Source: Tigriopus japonicus (Eukaryota > Arthropoda > Copepoda > Harpacticoida > Harpacticidae). From it: a DNA stretch of 64,000 nucleotides. The translations under genes and the position numbers were made by a program. Every line of letters starts with the position of its first letter. The stretch's first letter is position 1. Shown here one piece after another: positions 21,382-36,000 of the stretch. The DNA lies in NCBI GenBank assembly GCA_010645155.1, contig JAAGOF010000251.1, forward strand, positions 135,291 to 199,290. The letters run 5' to 3'. The notes under the pieces were generated by a model. That model saw nothing but the letters and a program-made list of their open reading frames with translations. It ran no database searches and was not told the DNA's origin.

Positions 21382-23974
21382 ATGCAAAGAAACGGATTCC
21401 GGGAGTCTCGCAAGGTACATCCTAGCTCCAAAAAGGCTCCTCCACTTAAAGACATGGCAGATTCACAATACATGACCGAACCCAAATTGGTGGGTGAAGG
21501 AGCTCGGAACATCTATGCCAATCGATACCAAGACACCAATAAACGCTTTCGGGGCTTTTGGCACCTTATGGCCATGTGGAAAGGCAGTGTGCTCAAACTC
21601 ATTTGGCATGATTTGCTTGTGTTCATGGTGATGTATTCAATCTTGAGTGCCATCTACAGATTCCTATTGTTTGGTAATCCCAAACATCGCGAAGCCTTTG
21701 AGATGGTTTGTGTTTATGCAAGCAGGTAAGGAATTGGGATGAATTGGTCCAAAGTGATGTCTTGAGATGGGAACATGTGATTTTTTGTTGTTGCAGATTC
21801 AGGGGTATGATTCCTATCACGTTCTTGACCGGATTTTATGTGTCTCAAGTGGTTTCTCGATATTGGGATCAGTTCATGAGCTTACCCTACACCGATCAAT
21901 TGGCTTATAAATTGGTGACATTTGTTCCTGGAAACGTAAGTCAATCAACTCGATACAAGTGCAAATTTATTAATACTTCTTTGTCAGTTTTGCAATTGAT
22001 TCTGCTTCAAATACAGTGATGTGGATTCTGTTTCGTCCAAAGCCAGCTTTAGACTCAGCTAGCTTTTAAAAAGGCTTTTTTTGGTTCAGATTATATAACA
22101 TCAGGGGCTGACGTTGATAGGAAATCCCTTAAAAATACCCTTTGCAGACAGATAGAAGAATGATAATAGGAGGGTGGAAAAGGTTGAAAGAAATAAGATA
22201 AAAAGAAGTTTGACAGCTTAAATTATGTCAAAATAAAACTCGCACCCAAAAACTTGAGCTGTCCTTATCATTCAGCAATTTCTTGTGCTCGGCTTTTCGT
22301 TCAAAGAGTTTTGAGCTCATTCTTATACTTACAGTTTTAACTTTTCGAAGTTGAATATCAATTTCGAAAGAGTTGATTGGTCAGAAGAAATGTGAAAACA
22401 GTTTATTTTTTATCTAAATTTATAGATAATGCGAAATAATACGAAAACAAGTCCTAAGTAGCATTGACAATGACAGAATTCTTAAGACAGAATATATGCG
22501 AGACAAAAGTCGCATATGACGAATTATGATGCCAATGTGACGTGGAAGTAAAGAAAATAAGTGCATCCGAGACATTTGAGACTTCTTGTCAAAATTAGCA
22601 CGTACATGAATGTAATTATTCATTTATTTCCAAACTAGACCATTTTAATTGTTCGCATGCATTGAAAAGCATTGCCTTTTTAACTTCTTCAGTTACAAAG
22701 AACTAATTATCTTGAGAAATTTTGTTTTGGTAGCAATGCTGCAATAAAATTCCAATTTGATTTTCCGTTATTAACATGCTCTTTCTTTGTTCGTTTAGGA
22801 CGTATATCGCAAAAACCTCAGAAGGACCGTAATGCGATACATCAACTTGTCCATAATTTTTGTGTATCGGCTGGTCTCGTCCAAAGTTCACAAGCGGTTC
22901 CCAACTTTCGACAGCATGGTCGACGCCAAAGTTCTCTTACCTCAAGAACGAGATCGACTGATGCAAATCAACGAAAAATCTGCCTTTGAGCTGACTTGGG
23001 TTCCCATCTCATGGGCCTTGAAGGCCATTCAACAAGCCCGAACTACGGGCAAAATCAGCCTTGAACCCCCTGTCTTTGCCAGCCTCGTCGGCGAGTTTGA
23101 TGGGATCGAGGCCGCCAATCGAAAGATCCTGAATTATGGATGGGTCAATTTCCCCTTGGCTTATACTCAAGTGGCCACTTTGTCCGTGTTTTCCTACTTC
23201 TTCTCCTCATTGTTCGCTTGCCAGTACCTGATTCCAGAGGACAGAACCATGGACACGGAGACATTCCCTCATTTGAACATAAGTTTTTCCACTGTCAAGC
23301 CATTTGACCTCCATACACCCGATATCTATGTGCCTGTGTTCACTATCCTAGAATTCATTAGCTACATGGGTTGGATCAAGGTGGCCGAGGCCTTACTCAA
23401 TCCATTTGGCGATGACGATGACGATTTTCAGATTAATTATCTCATCGACCGAAACCTCACCATCTCGTACTTGATCGTAGAAGAGGGTGAGACTGACTTA
23501 GAAGATGTCAAAGATCCTTTTCTCAGCGATAACGTGCCACCGGAACTGCCTTATAATGACGAATCTCTTATTGATGAGTCTACTAAACAACTAGGGCAAG
23601 TGAGTGCTGAAGAGCCCAATACCAATGATCAGACTGATTCAGCTGGAGGTGTGGGACTAATCCTTGGGACAGTCAGGAAGTTGTCCAGTGCTTCATTTGG
23701 AAGACTGACACCTAACAACAGATCTACCTCATCACATAGCACAATCTCTGCCAGGTCCAATTTGGCCAGAGTGGATGAGGCCGAAATTGGTCCCACTAAT
23801 GGAGATTCGGGGTTCCTTGGAGATCCTGAATTGGATGTGGAGAACGAACACGTGGGAAGAAATCATTTGGACATCCCTGTACATGTAGAAAGGAAACGGA
23901 AAAGCTCTCCTCATTTCCAAAATCCTAACATTACCGACTTCAATGAAGACCATTGTGCCACCTCAAGGCTGTAA
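21382..23974 (+). CDS. bestrophin-family anion channel, gene B
   Basis: Exons 21382-21725, 21797-21935 and 22799-23974 (phases 2 and 0) give 552 aa. The gene is in tandem with gene A and has the same architecture: NIYANRYQDTNKRFRGFWHL at the N-terminus, neck gate IPITFLTGF, SRYWDQFMSLP, then NPFGDDDDDF as the Ca2+ clasp followed by LIDRNLTISYLIVEE. The first ~40 residues extend beyond the usual bestrophin start. The frame is open further upstream without another ATG, so ATG 21382 was used; the internal Met codons at MADSQYM are alternatives. The C-terminal ~170 residues are variable and hydrophilic. An extra 71-bp intron after ...VYASR is absent from gene A. The stop is 67 bp from that of the convergent integrin gene. 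Confidence 0.92.
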
Positions 23975-24041
23975 ATTTCATTCCCAAATATTGTCGTATA
24001 TTTTTGATAATATATGGAAGTCAGTTAAATGTGGGAGGTGG

Positions 24042-27000
24042 TTAGTTACTTGAATTTTGGGCGAATAATTTGCTTCTTTCCTCTATGATGTCCTTTGACT
24101 CGGGAAATTGTATGGCTTCAGAAGACTCTCTCTTTCCAGGAGCTTTCCAAACGAGATTGGCCATTTCTTCCTCTTGTTTTTTCTCTTCCTTCAAAGCGTC
24201 TATCCTTTTTCTCTTGAAGAATCCCAAATATGTCATACATAGGATTATGCATAAAAGGACCAGAAGAGCTCCAATCACAACCACAATCCACAACCATACG
24301 GGTATTGAAGAGGCCAAGATCGCGCCAGATGCAAGTTCAATGAAGGTTGTGGCAAGGACCGTATCTGGTTTTATATCCATATTATCCAAGGCATATTTTG
24401 AAGTCGCCACAGCCTTGCTAGAGAACATGAAGTTTTTGGATTTGATGGCCAACAGATCCAAATTGAGATTGAGGGATATAGTAGCCACTGTGGATTTGTT
24501 CAGCAACTCCACTCTCCCACATCTTCATTATTAAGAGGGAAAATATAATGAGTAGATTATTACTCTAAGTAATCTTTAGAAGCCTTGTGGCTAACTGTAC
24601 CTGAAGGTTTTACATGTGACTCTTCGTGAATCGCAAGTGATGTGATTTTCATCTATGGCTTCAAGAAGCTCAGACTTGGTTACGTTGTTTTCATCAACTA
24701 GATTCCATTTGCAAGTAATTTCCTTGCTCGTGATAGGGTCACTCATTACAACATTAATATTCCCCGTAATGGGCTCACCATCCATCATGGTTGGAACTTG
24801 CACCTAGAAAATATATGTTTTTTATCAAATAACCTTATATTATATTTGTCAACGGTAAGCTTACCATCAACTCAACATCGTCAACCGGGCTCATTGCGTC
24901 ATTGCGAATTTGGAAACTTTGGCTGAAGGTCAAATACTCGTCCTTTTCTTCGTAGACCTTGGGTAAGGCAACTGAAGACACGAACAAATCAACTTTGCTC
25001 TCCAAGGGAATATTCAGACTCTCTAAAAACAGAGAATCAACATTATTTGACAAAATGAGTTGATTTTATAACGAGCTATTCGGCCATATCCTGTGTGTTT
25101 GGAGATGCATGCTTCAGGTATACTTTAATTGACTTTCACTTCGAGACGTTATGGCGCAGATCGGTTTTGAAGGTACTTTGGAAGTAAATTAGAAGCATAT
25201 CTAGTAGCGTAGTAGAAGAAGCATAAAAGAAGCACTTGATGCTCCATCAAGTTTTGCTACATAAGCTGTGATTAAAAAACGCACCTTTTTTGATGTTTTT
25301 CCCGATCACTTGTTCAAAAACCTGCTTCAATTTCGAAAATTTTGCTGTTTATTTTCCAAAGATCTAAAACTCGAATGCATAACATTAGGTCGGTTGTTGA
25401 GGTAGTTTTGAAGTATAGTAGAAGCATATCTAGAAGCATAAAAGAAGCATGAAAGAAGCATATGAGGCAAAGTAGAAGTAACCATGCTCAATCAAGTTTC
25501 GTTACATAAGCTGCGATTGAAGAACGCAGCTTATGTAGCGAAACTTGATCGAGCATAATTATTTATACTCCGTCTCATGTGCTTCCTTTGGGTTTCTAGG
25601 TATGCTTCTACTATACTTCCAAACTACCTTAACAACCGACCTATAGATGGGAAAACTAGAAAACTGAGAATTCTATTGAAAATTCCCAACCTATTTGATA
25701 AAAACGGGATAATCGTTCCTAAAGTGAAAAATCTTTACATAAGAACCAATCTTAACCATTTGCGACTCTTGTAAGTTCAGGTATATCCTTTTCATAGAAC
25801 ATTAATGATTTTTTAAGTCATAAAATATACGCATCCAGAACCAAGAAAACTGCACTCACTGTGGTTATCAGCGTCATTGATTTCCGTCGACAATTGGGTA
25901 GCACTAGTCACCCTGATATCTTCGAACAAAATGTTCGAATCTCCAGCGGTGAGTTTGGATACGTCAAACGTGAAATTGGTAGATACAAAACTGTCTTGTA
26001 ATATGTTGCCAAAAGAGCACAGAATTTTATCACCAGCGTCTGTGCACCCCGGCGATTGTATGACCGATAGTTTATTTGGGATGGGTAGAGTTAAGCTGGT
26101 TTTAAAAGCAGTGCCTCCCTCCTTGTTTCCGGTCTTGACAACAATGGTCAATGATTTGGATGACCCTATAAGAAATGGGCTGTCCTGACCTTCCTTCAAA
26201 AAGGGCTCTACGAACAGGTCACAAGTACAATTTTTGCCAAATGCGCAATCTGAAAATAAAAGAGGAATCCATTGAGCTTGATTTCAATGACAAGAAGGAT
26301 GATAGCAATGAATAGCAATTACTAGAAACTAAGTCAACGGTTACGGAAGACTTGTATGCGATTCTTGGGTCAAGAATGTGGCACTCGGAACAAAACGCAT
26401 CATCTTCCCATGGAAGTTGTTCCACTACCGTTTCAAATAAAAGTGGCTCCATATTTCCAGAATTGTGCAACTTCACCTGAAAAAGACAGAAATATAAGGT
26501 CGGTTGTTGAGGTAGTTTGGAAGTATAGTAGAAGCATAACTTGAAAGAAGCATATGAGACGGAGTAGAAATAGCCATGCTCGATCAAGTTTTGCTACATA
26601 AGCTGCGTTTTTTTTTTCAATCGCAAATTATGTAGCCAAACTTGCTCGAGTATGGTTATTTCTACTCCGTTTCATATGCTTCTGTCATGCTTCTAGACAT
26701 GCTTCTACTATACTCCAAAACTACCTCAACAACCGACCTATAAGCGGTATTTAATTAATAGCTGACTAGAATGTCACAAGATTGCGGGGTCACAATGCTA
26801 ATAAGACCCCGAAATATTGCACCCTGACACTAAGGTTTGTTTTGCTTTCTACGTAAGTTATCAGTATTTTCCAAGCGATTCATAAGAAATGGAATAGCAA
26901 ACCATGTCCGTAACTATGAAATGGTTTCTCTCACAAAAATGTACAAAGCTCAAAAAGACTTGGGAAATAAGAATTCTTAATATTAGTGATAGACCGAAAA

Positions 27001-30000
27001 GGCTCTTAACCAAGCCAAAAGCTTCGGCTGCAATAGGGCTAAACCGAAAACGAAACCGAAAACAGCTGACTAGAAAATTTTAAACATGCATAATTCACTT
27101 CAAAATTTAAATTAATCATGCGAACGACGCTTTGTAATTCAAAATTCCAAAAAAATCCGAAAATTTGAGGTTCAGAGGCTTTAGGATAAAAAATCTTCTA
27201 CCTTAATTGCAAACTTAATTCTATGTAGTGCATGCCTGCTTTCATTTTCGGTAGGCGTAACCAAAACCGAAAGCTTTTTCGGTTCATCACAACTGTTAAG
27301 ATGCATGTGCTTTTTTCGCCATATTTTATAGGTTGGTTATTGAGGCAGTTTTGAAGTATATTAGAACCATATCTAAAGCATAAAGAAGCATAAACGAAGC
27401 ATGAAGGATTCTTTTTTTGGGGGGGGGCGGATTTTTCAATACCGCTACAAGGAATGGGATTCCCTGTAAAGAGAGTTAATCATTATTATAGTTTCAATAA
27501 TTAATGTTTATATGAAATTTGATCTACCAATGAAAAAGGATTTCTCCCGACAGCTTCAATCCGACCCCCAACAGGATTTGAACTTACGCCATCTGGGGAA
27601 GCACTTACACTCGGCACTTTTAAGAACGCGCTAGTACACGTGGCCATTCTGGCTTCCTTAAAAGGATTTGTCCCGACAGCTTCAATCCAACCCCCAACAG
27701 GATTCGAACCTACGTCGTCTGGGAAAGCGCTAACAAGCGCTTTCAAGAACGCGCTAGTACGCGTGGCCATTCTGATTCAAATGTGAGACGGAGTGAAAAT
27801 AACCATGCTGGATCAAGTTTCACTACAGAAGCTGTGATTGAAAAACGCGACTCGTAGCGAAACTTGATCGAGCATGGTTATTTCTACTCCGTCTCATGTG
27901 CTTCTTTTGTGTTTCTTTGCTTCTAGACACGCATATCCTATACTTCCAAACTACCTCAACAACCGACCTCATATCTTGATGAAAGTTCGGGAGGAAGAAA
28001 AAAGTGGAAGTTATAAATGATCTGTTTTCAATAATGACTCTTTGCATCATTACATAATCATCGTTGCTTGAATATTGAACTAGTTAGAAATTGCTTCTTC
28101 GGAATAATCAAATCAACTGTTTGGCAAATTTTATGCAATGAAGGTGAGGTTTGTATATGGTTTAAGCACAGCAGAACAGAAGTGTTATATCACAAAGCTT
28201 ACATGTAGAAGATATTGATGTTGATGATTTTTAAAAATAGATTAAGAAAGATTATTGATAAAGATTATGGTAAGAGATATTTTCTGCTTGTCTAGTTATG
28301 CTTAAATGACTATTATTTCGTGATGGGATCAAGGCTAAAATAACCATACCCGTTGTGACACCAAAGTTTCTTGATTTTCATACACAGTTTTGATGAACGA
28401 CACGTTGTTGTTACGATCATTATCAACAAACATGGTTTTCGAATCCTTAATAATTGTGATTTTCACTTTGGTTCTTCCATTCCCGCCAGATATCTTAAGC
28501 CGGGACTTCATAGAAACCTTGACCGTGATTTTGAAAACTACAAAAAAAATGTGATTTGAAACGTTTATTTATGTCCTTGAGGTGTAATCCCTCACCTTCA
28601 AGGCTATCTAGTTTGATAGAGCTAACGGAAGATTGGGATTCGACCTCTAAAGTGGCTGATGGGTTTGTACGGAGCAAAATAACTTCGTCAGAATCGTGAC
28701 ATCCTGAAACAAACAAAATAAACTGCGATAAATGCATGTCCTTGTCAAGTCCATTTGAGTTTGAAGGTTTTAGATCGTACCGACACCAATGTCTGGGACA
28801 CCATTTCGGTCCACGTCCAGGGTTTTTGAGAAACTGATCCCGAAACCTCTGGTAGTTGTCCTCAAAGATCGAGCACGAATGATTTGGCTTGCCTCTGCAA
28901 ATGAGAACCTTACAACTACATTTCCAATTCTGAGTCATTTAAAAATTTGCATTCAATAAGTTTAAAAGCAGGTGCCGGTGGCAAATGATATGTGACTTGG
29001 AATTGAAGTAAAGCAATCTTAGATTATTCAAAGTTCGATGAAACAAGGACTCCTTGAAATATAGACATGCGCAGAAACGAAAAGCGAAATTTACGATTAT
29101 CTATTTAACTGAACAAACAAATATTCCTATTCTTGAGTAAGCGTCTGTTTTATAAAAAAAAAAATCCATATTTCAATTTGCGAGTTAATAAAACTTCGGA
29201 ATCAGACTCTCTCAAATACCAAAACATAGGTACACAGAATTGCGGACCTCGAGAAATCCTTGATTGATGTCAAAGCTATTTTATGAATAGCCATGGTCAC
29301 TCCGGCTTTATCATCAAGGGGGTTTAAAAACTGTTCAATTCAGCAAGTGGTACTCATAATAATTGAAGGGATTAGAACTTGTTGATCACATCTTTGCCTT
29401 CAAAATTCACCAATAGACGATTTCAAAGAAAACCAGCATTCTTGTCACCTAGATGTCTGTCGCATAATTAAGCACTACTGATGGGGTTCAATCTAATTTT
29501 CAATCTGCTCAATCATTTATACGCGCTCTACTTCGTTATGATTGTCAATTCACGTAAAACGTCACATTTGTCACTTCTGTGGAAAATGCGTTCGTTCATT
29601 GAGAATATCCAAATGTGACCCTGTTTTTGAAGACTTCAGATCCACGTGTGCCATCAAGATCAAGCAAAGTTTTTTCACACTACTTTTGCAATGGACCAAT
29701 GATGGTAGTCCTAAAAGATTGAACAGATTGAAATCAGACTGAATCCCATCCAATTCAACATCCCCTGAACCCTGAGTTTTGCTTGGGTACCCTCTATTGT
29801 TCTCAAAATGAAAAGCTCGCCGTCATTAAAAATTATTCTTAATGGAAGGCAAGAAAATACAACAACTGCATTTCAATGAAATGAAACAGAAGCTAAGAAA
29901 GTGCTAGAACAATATTCAAAATGGATTAGAATCTTAGTGAAGTTTTCCCTGATGAGTGGACAAAAGTTGCAACATCTGTTACGAGGGATATCCAGACTAG

Positions 30001-33000
30001 AGGTAGACTGGGCTTGTATCTCGTTTAATGTACGATTTTTGGATTGTGAGCAGATGCTCTTTTACAAATTTTGTTCTTAGACAAACTTGCTCGAAGCTAT
30101 AATTTAATTAGTCAAGATATGTTGGTTGGCACTTGAGCGTCGAGAGCGAGCAACATGCCAAAAATGATTAATCTTTCAAAGCGAAAGTTTCTCAAATCCA
30201 AATTTATCATTTTCTCCGGGTAAATATACACCAAACAGAAATATGAGTATGAGCAACATCTTTACTTTTTAAAATAATGGATTTTGAGTCACCCAGCATA
30301 CCTTGTCTAATTAAATCATAGCTTTGAAAAAGTTTGTCTGACAACAAAATTTGTGAAATAACATCTGCTCACAAGAGTTGAATCTTTATATCCATTTTTG
30401 ACAACAATCCGAAAATGGTACAATTTGACGAAATACAGGCCCGGTCTACCTATAGTCTGGACACCCCACGTTCGTGCAAAAAGCATTCCAAAAATAAGCA
30501 CTGTAATAAATTATGTGCGGTTTGACTTCTGATATTTTTCTGAACGTGAAACAACACAACATTTCACCGTCATGTGGCCTGAAAGTGTGTTACCGTTTTT
30601 TCTCTTGTTTAAGAACAGCAGCATCAGATCAAATCCGCTCAACCAATCGCCTTACCTTGAATGCTAGCAATGTCTTTCTTTCCCATATAGATGTGTACAG
30701 CTCCGCAACCATCATCTTCATATGGTGCTCCCACCGCAAAGTCTCCATATCCATCCATATCAATGTCTCCAAGAGATACTAGAGCGCTTCCAAAGCGACC
30801 AGATGACTTCTTGGGACCCGAGAGAGAGGCTCGTTCTCTAAAGTTTTCGTTATCAATTTCTAAAATGGCCACTCTTCCTTGTTCGTAACGCTAAAAAAGA
30901 CAACATTGTTGGAATAAGGAAGAATTCATTCTTGCTATTTAAAATAGGAACGCTTTGAAAGGGTTTACCATGTTCCAAATGTTGAGCTGCGCATGAATTA
31001 GAAGAAAACTATTGAACTCTTCCTCAGCTTTTACCTTTCCCGCGAAACGTAAACTTGGCAACTCTTTTTATGTTTACTTATTGGCAAATGAATAGTAAAT
31101 TTATTTTCAACAATACGAGCTTAAGATGAGTGTAAGACTTCCGGTGGTGATAATAAATCTACGAATTAAAACAACTTAGTAGTTTCCATTGTAAACTGAA
31201 GTGCACACCAAGGAGACTCTCGACGCTTTTTTGAACAACGAAGTCCAAAAGAAGCTCCAAACACATGTGCAGAGTGGTAAAAAGTACTCAAAGACACCCA
31301 GAGAAGTCGAGCTCGAACCCTTTCACTCCCATCTCTGCAAGTCACTTCCATTCTCATTTTTCATTGCCATAGGTGGGCATCGCGTTTAAATCTTGCATGG
31401 GGCATAACTTGTCATAACAGTACTATCTGGCTATTTAATGTTTGAAAGATAATTCTTGAGATATGGGAGATGTAACAGAGCCTACTGTCTGTTGCCTCTT
31501 TTTTGCCTCTTTGTAAATCACTGATGATGACCATCTATGACTTCAGATTACTTCATGGTGAACTTACTTGGTTCTTAAGATCTTCGACAAAGAAAGGAGC
31601 TCCAACCAAAACTTCATCTATGCCATCTCCGTTGATATCCACCGTGGCCAATGCACTTCCAAAATATTCCCCGATCTGTCGTCCTAGAGAGAATCAAATA
31701 CATTACCCGGCCGGTTTTGCAAACTGAAATGGCCATTCGCGGATTAAAGCACCTTGATTTCGTACCTTTGGCCTTACAGATTTGGGTCAACGCCGCCAAC
31801 CCATTAAATTCCACGGCAAAAACCGACCCAGTCCGATCTCGTCCTGATCGAGGGGCTCCCAACACAATTTGGCGTGGTCGATTTCCTTGTGAATTCCGAA
31901 CAAGTTTGCCTGAAGAAAAAGTTCTTTTGAGATGCTCAAGAGTGGCTATTTTAGGTACCAAACTTTCTGGTTTTGGGAGTTGTAAAAAAATCAAGAGAAA
32001 TTCCCTAAAACTCATGTGGAAAAGGGCAGCTTGCGTACAAGTTATGCACATGTAATTACGATGGAGTTGTTTCACTTCCACAGCCAAGTAATTATAATAG
32101 CAATTCATTACTTGGAATTTAAAGTAATCGTTATTGTAATCACATTTCAATCCATGAATTGTACTTATGTTTGCAATTACAATTACAGTGGTACCAAAAA
32201 AAGGAAAATCTTGCGTGTACCTTTCATTGTGCATTTAATTTCCAAACATAAAATGGTAAGCAAGTTGGACTCAAGAAGCGAAAACTGAAGTTGAATTTAA
32301 ATTTGAAAATAATTTATTTGCAATTAGTTAAAATGAACAATAAAGTCATTTATAATTCCTAATTTCAAAGAGACCTCGTACTTTTTCATATTTTGTAAAT
32401 AATTGTCACTGATCAAGCATCTAGACACCAATTTAGTTGTTACAATTTCCTCTAAATCTTGAAATATTGCAAGTGTGAGACCATTTCAAATCAAAAAATG
32501 TATTAGAGAATTGATTTTTGCAAGTTAATATCATTTACCTGAAACAAGTAAAACTAGTGGTGGGTGATGCAAGTTCAGACTAGTATCTAAAATGACACTA
32601 AATAGCCTTGAGACACAAACTAGAAACGAGCTGAACTAATTTACAAAATAGATGTGTGTTTGTTTGCCAGTGGTATAATTCAAAATAAATTGTAAATGGT
32701 TGTTGTTATTTACAACAAGACTTTTCCGGCAAGATCACTTTAAAATAATTAATTACTCGCGAGCTCTAGTGAATTATGGTACTTTGCAGGATTGAAATCC
32801 ATTAAAAAATCAGTTTAAGTTTACAAAACTCGCGATTCCAAGTTTTGACAAACCCTCATTAGGTCTAAATTTACCTGGCTAAGGCAATTTTGTCACATAC
32901 AGGGGTGGAGAACGTTTTTGGAACAACCAATTTGTTTCCTACATGAATTAGATAAACATTGAATTTCTTGCACAGACATATTTATGTTGACAAACACAAA

Positions 33001-36000
33001 ATAGCAAACACATTTTTGAGAAAGAAGAAAGAAATTGCAACAGTAATGTTGTTTTGATATCTATGGGCTAAATGCACACCTGTGGTTCAACTGGCTTTAT
33101 CTCCATGACAACAGTCCCCAAAATTGACATGACACAAAAGTTTGACATGCTTTCGAACTTCTTTCTCAATAGATACTGGATATGACTGAACAGAAATTTT
33201 CGTGTCACAATGCTCAGAGGGTTAACATATTTTCTACTCATTGCGTGTTCTCAAAGAATATAGAAGTTAGTTACAGTAGTTTTGTCAACAAATCAGGTAA
33301 TGCCAGACTAATTCACCGAGTATCTATGTATTTTTTGGGACCCAGTCAGTTGAAAAATAATGAAAATAAAGAAATTTAAGGTAGATTGAGACCCAAACAA
33401 TTCTCTTAAGGCATAGAGCTTGTCCTCGGCAAAATCAAATTCTTGTTTTGAGATCAAAAAGCTCACAAGTTTATTTCCACTTATTCTTCATTTTGGAACT
33501 TTCCATGCCCAATTTTTTTTTGTTTCGAAAAATGAATTACTGGGAAATTTGAATTTGAAGTACTTTTTTCCATCAGCTATGTATTTTTCCAACTAACATT
33601 TGCTCAAACTATGACTTCTTTGATTTTGGTCAAAGTATGTTGCTTAATTTGATCCTTACAAACTGATATCCCGGAGAGAAGTACTTTCAAGGCGCCATTT
33701 ACTTTGTCTCATTAAGTTTGCCTCACCCTGTAGCTTAGGTAATTTTTTTTTCTGTACGATAGAAAATCCAAAGTTACCTTTCTCCTGAAGCCATCGGACG
33801 GACGTAGATTAGATCGGTTCTGGTACTGACTTACCTGAAGAGACTGCGAACCCGGTGTAGTCGTTCAAAATCGGTTCTGAAGAGGACCATGGTTGAGTCA
33901 TTACAGGATTCTCTCCGGTGGTGTCGGTTCTATAAGAGAGAGAGAAATTTCATCCAACTTGATCTTAGCACAACCCTTGTTCGAAATGATAACGTTTTCT
34001 TCATTGCTCTTAACAAAATGTTGTTTCAGAAGCAAAAGAGAGTCCTTCAAATAGTTTTGATCTGTGCTTTTTTAATGATAGTCCAACGGATGGTTATCGT
34101 GTCCAATTCTGTATCAGAACAGTGCTCAAACAATATACAAAGGTAAGTCCGAATTCAACAACACCTTTTAATGTTTATTAATTAATGCTTGCGGAAATTT
34201 TGCAGTAAACCATGGTTTTATGTATATGTTGTTACAAATAGACGTTGAAAAAATGCCAACTGAACACCCACTTTCTCTTCTCATCTCACGTTTCGATGGC
34301 TTTGTTACAGTTTCTCGAAGGCGAATCTTTACGTGGAATACGTTAATGGATCTGAATTTGGGCGTTTAACTTCAGAGCAGTGGAATACTCTAGTTAAATA
34401 TTGTCAACCTGTCCTTGGCAATGAAGAGCTTAAAATGTGTCTGTACCCTCCTAAAATGGATATCATCTCGGATTGGATTCATAAACGAGGATCTTGGGAA
34501 GAAGAGGTCTTCCATGTTTTGATCACGGCTCTACAAATGCAAGCCAATCCATATTTTCTTGATTTAGGAGCTAATATTGGATCTCATTCTTTAAGAGTGG
34601 CTCAAAGTGGTTTCCCCACAATGTCCGTGGAACCCTCGATATTTAATTATGCTCGTTTGAGAAGATCTGCCGAATTATCCGAATTAAAAGACATAGTGAT
34701 CGTGAAAAATGCTATTTCTGACTCTAGACGTGAGGTTCAATTGGGCCTTTTTATGAGAAAAAATTATGGTAGTGTACATGTGGTGGAGAAAGATAAGTTG
34801 ACTTCCACGTCGGATAATAATATTGTGAAAAGTATTTTACTGAGTGATGTTTTGGACGAGGTTGGCAATCAAGCCTCCTTGGATAATCCAATTGACTTGA
34901 TTGTCAAAATTGATATTGAAGGCCAGGAGTGCAAGGCCATTTTGGGATCAGTGCAAAGTCTGGCGTGGAATAACTTTTACCGCATCCAAGTTATCGTAAT
35001 GGAATGGCGATTCAAGGATGTCGGATCCAAGTGTTTAAAGAGTGAAATCAAGACAATGACTCAAGCGCTCAGTAATGCCGGATTTAGACCTTATCATGCC
35101 AAAATACACGCAAAGTTGGACCCTCTCGTCAGCTTGAAGTGGCCAACATTAGACATGATGTGGGTTCACCATAAATTTGAGAAAATATTTTTATCTACTC
35201 TGTTTCCAGATTCAACTTGATCGATGGGATCAGCTCAAACACAGTCTTGGTTTTAAAAATTAGAACTTCCCGAATAAGATGACTTTGTTGCCGTTTCTAG
35301 AGTCAATTTTGTTTCTGCGACAAGCTAATTGATATACTGTATGTCTCTACTGATGATTTTACCACCTGTGATACTAGTGAGCAATTTATTAAATGGTTAT
35401 TTACTGCCTGGATTTCCTCATTCACACGATTGACAAATCTTCCATGTCACAGCTTGGAGAATAAAAATATGTGTGTATTCAGATTTTATAATACGTATCA
35501 GAGCCATCAAAAGATAAAACAAAAGGGAGAGCCAAGCCAAGTGCGATCAAATATTGGAGACGTTGGTCACATATTGCCACAAGTCTCAACCGAAGTAAAC
35601 AAATGGATGGTTCGCCAACTGAAAACAGTGTTTTAGCTCAGCCATCTTAAAATCCCATTGTGTAAATCCATGAAAAATGACAATGTTTGCAATTTTGTCT
35701 CAATGTGTAAGCCATTAATCGTCAGCTCACGCCCCAAAACGCGAACACGCACTTTTTTACCTCTCGTTACAAAAAATGTTTCAATTCCTTTTAAAAAGCA
35801 CGAACTGTGATATTCGTGAGCGAGGCCACGCCCAAGTACCGTGGCTCCCAATGATCCTTTGACTTCCCTTCTTCAGTGCCCTCCTTTTCCTTTCAATATT
35901 TCCTCTTAACATAATCCCTTGGCCACGTCTTATTCAAGACCTGAGTTGCTTGCCCTTAAACCGCATTAAAGCCCTTAACCCTATCTTCCCAATCTTCCTT

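Noticed and set aside
25813..25859. Extension of integrin exon 11 to a GTATAT donor
   Set aside because: The A|GTGAGT donor at 25860 is stronger and gives the right phase (A + AG = Lys) with the next exon; the GTATAT choice would break the frame at the good acceptor.
27658..27776. Functional tRNA gene
   Set aside because: It has a B box but the arms do not fold into a cloverleaf, and it occurs in tandem within a repeat, so it is called a SINE.
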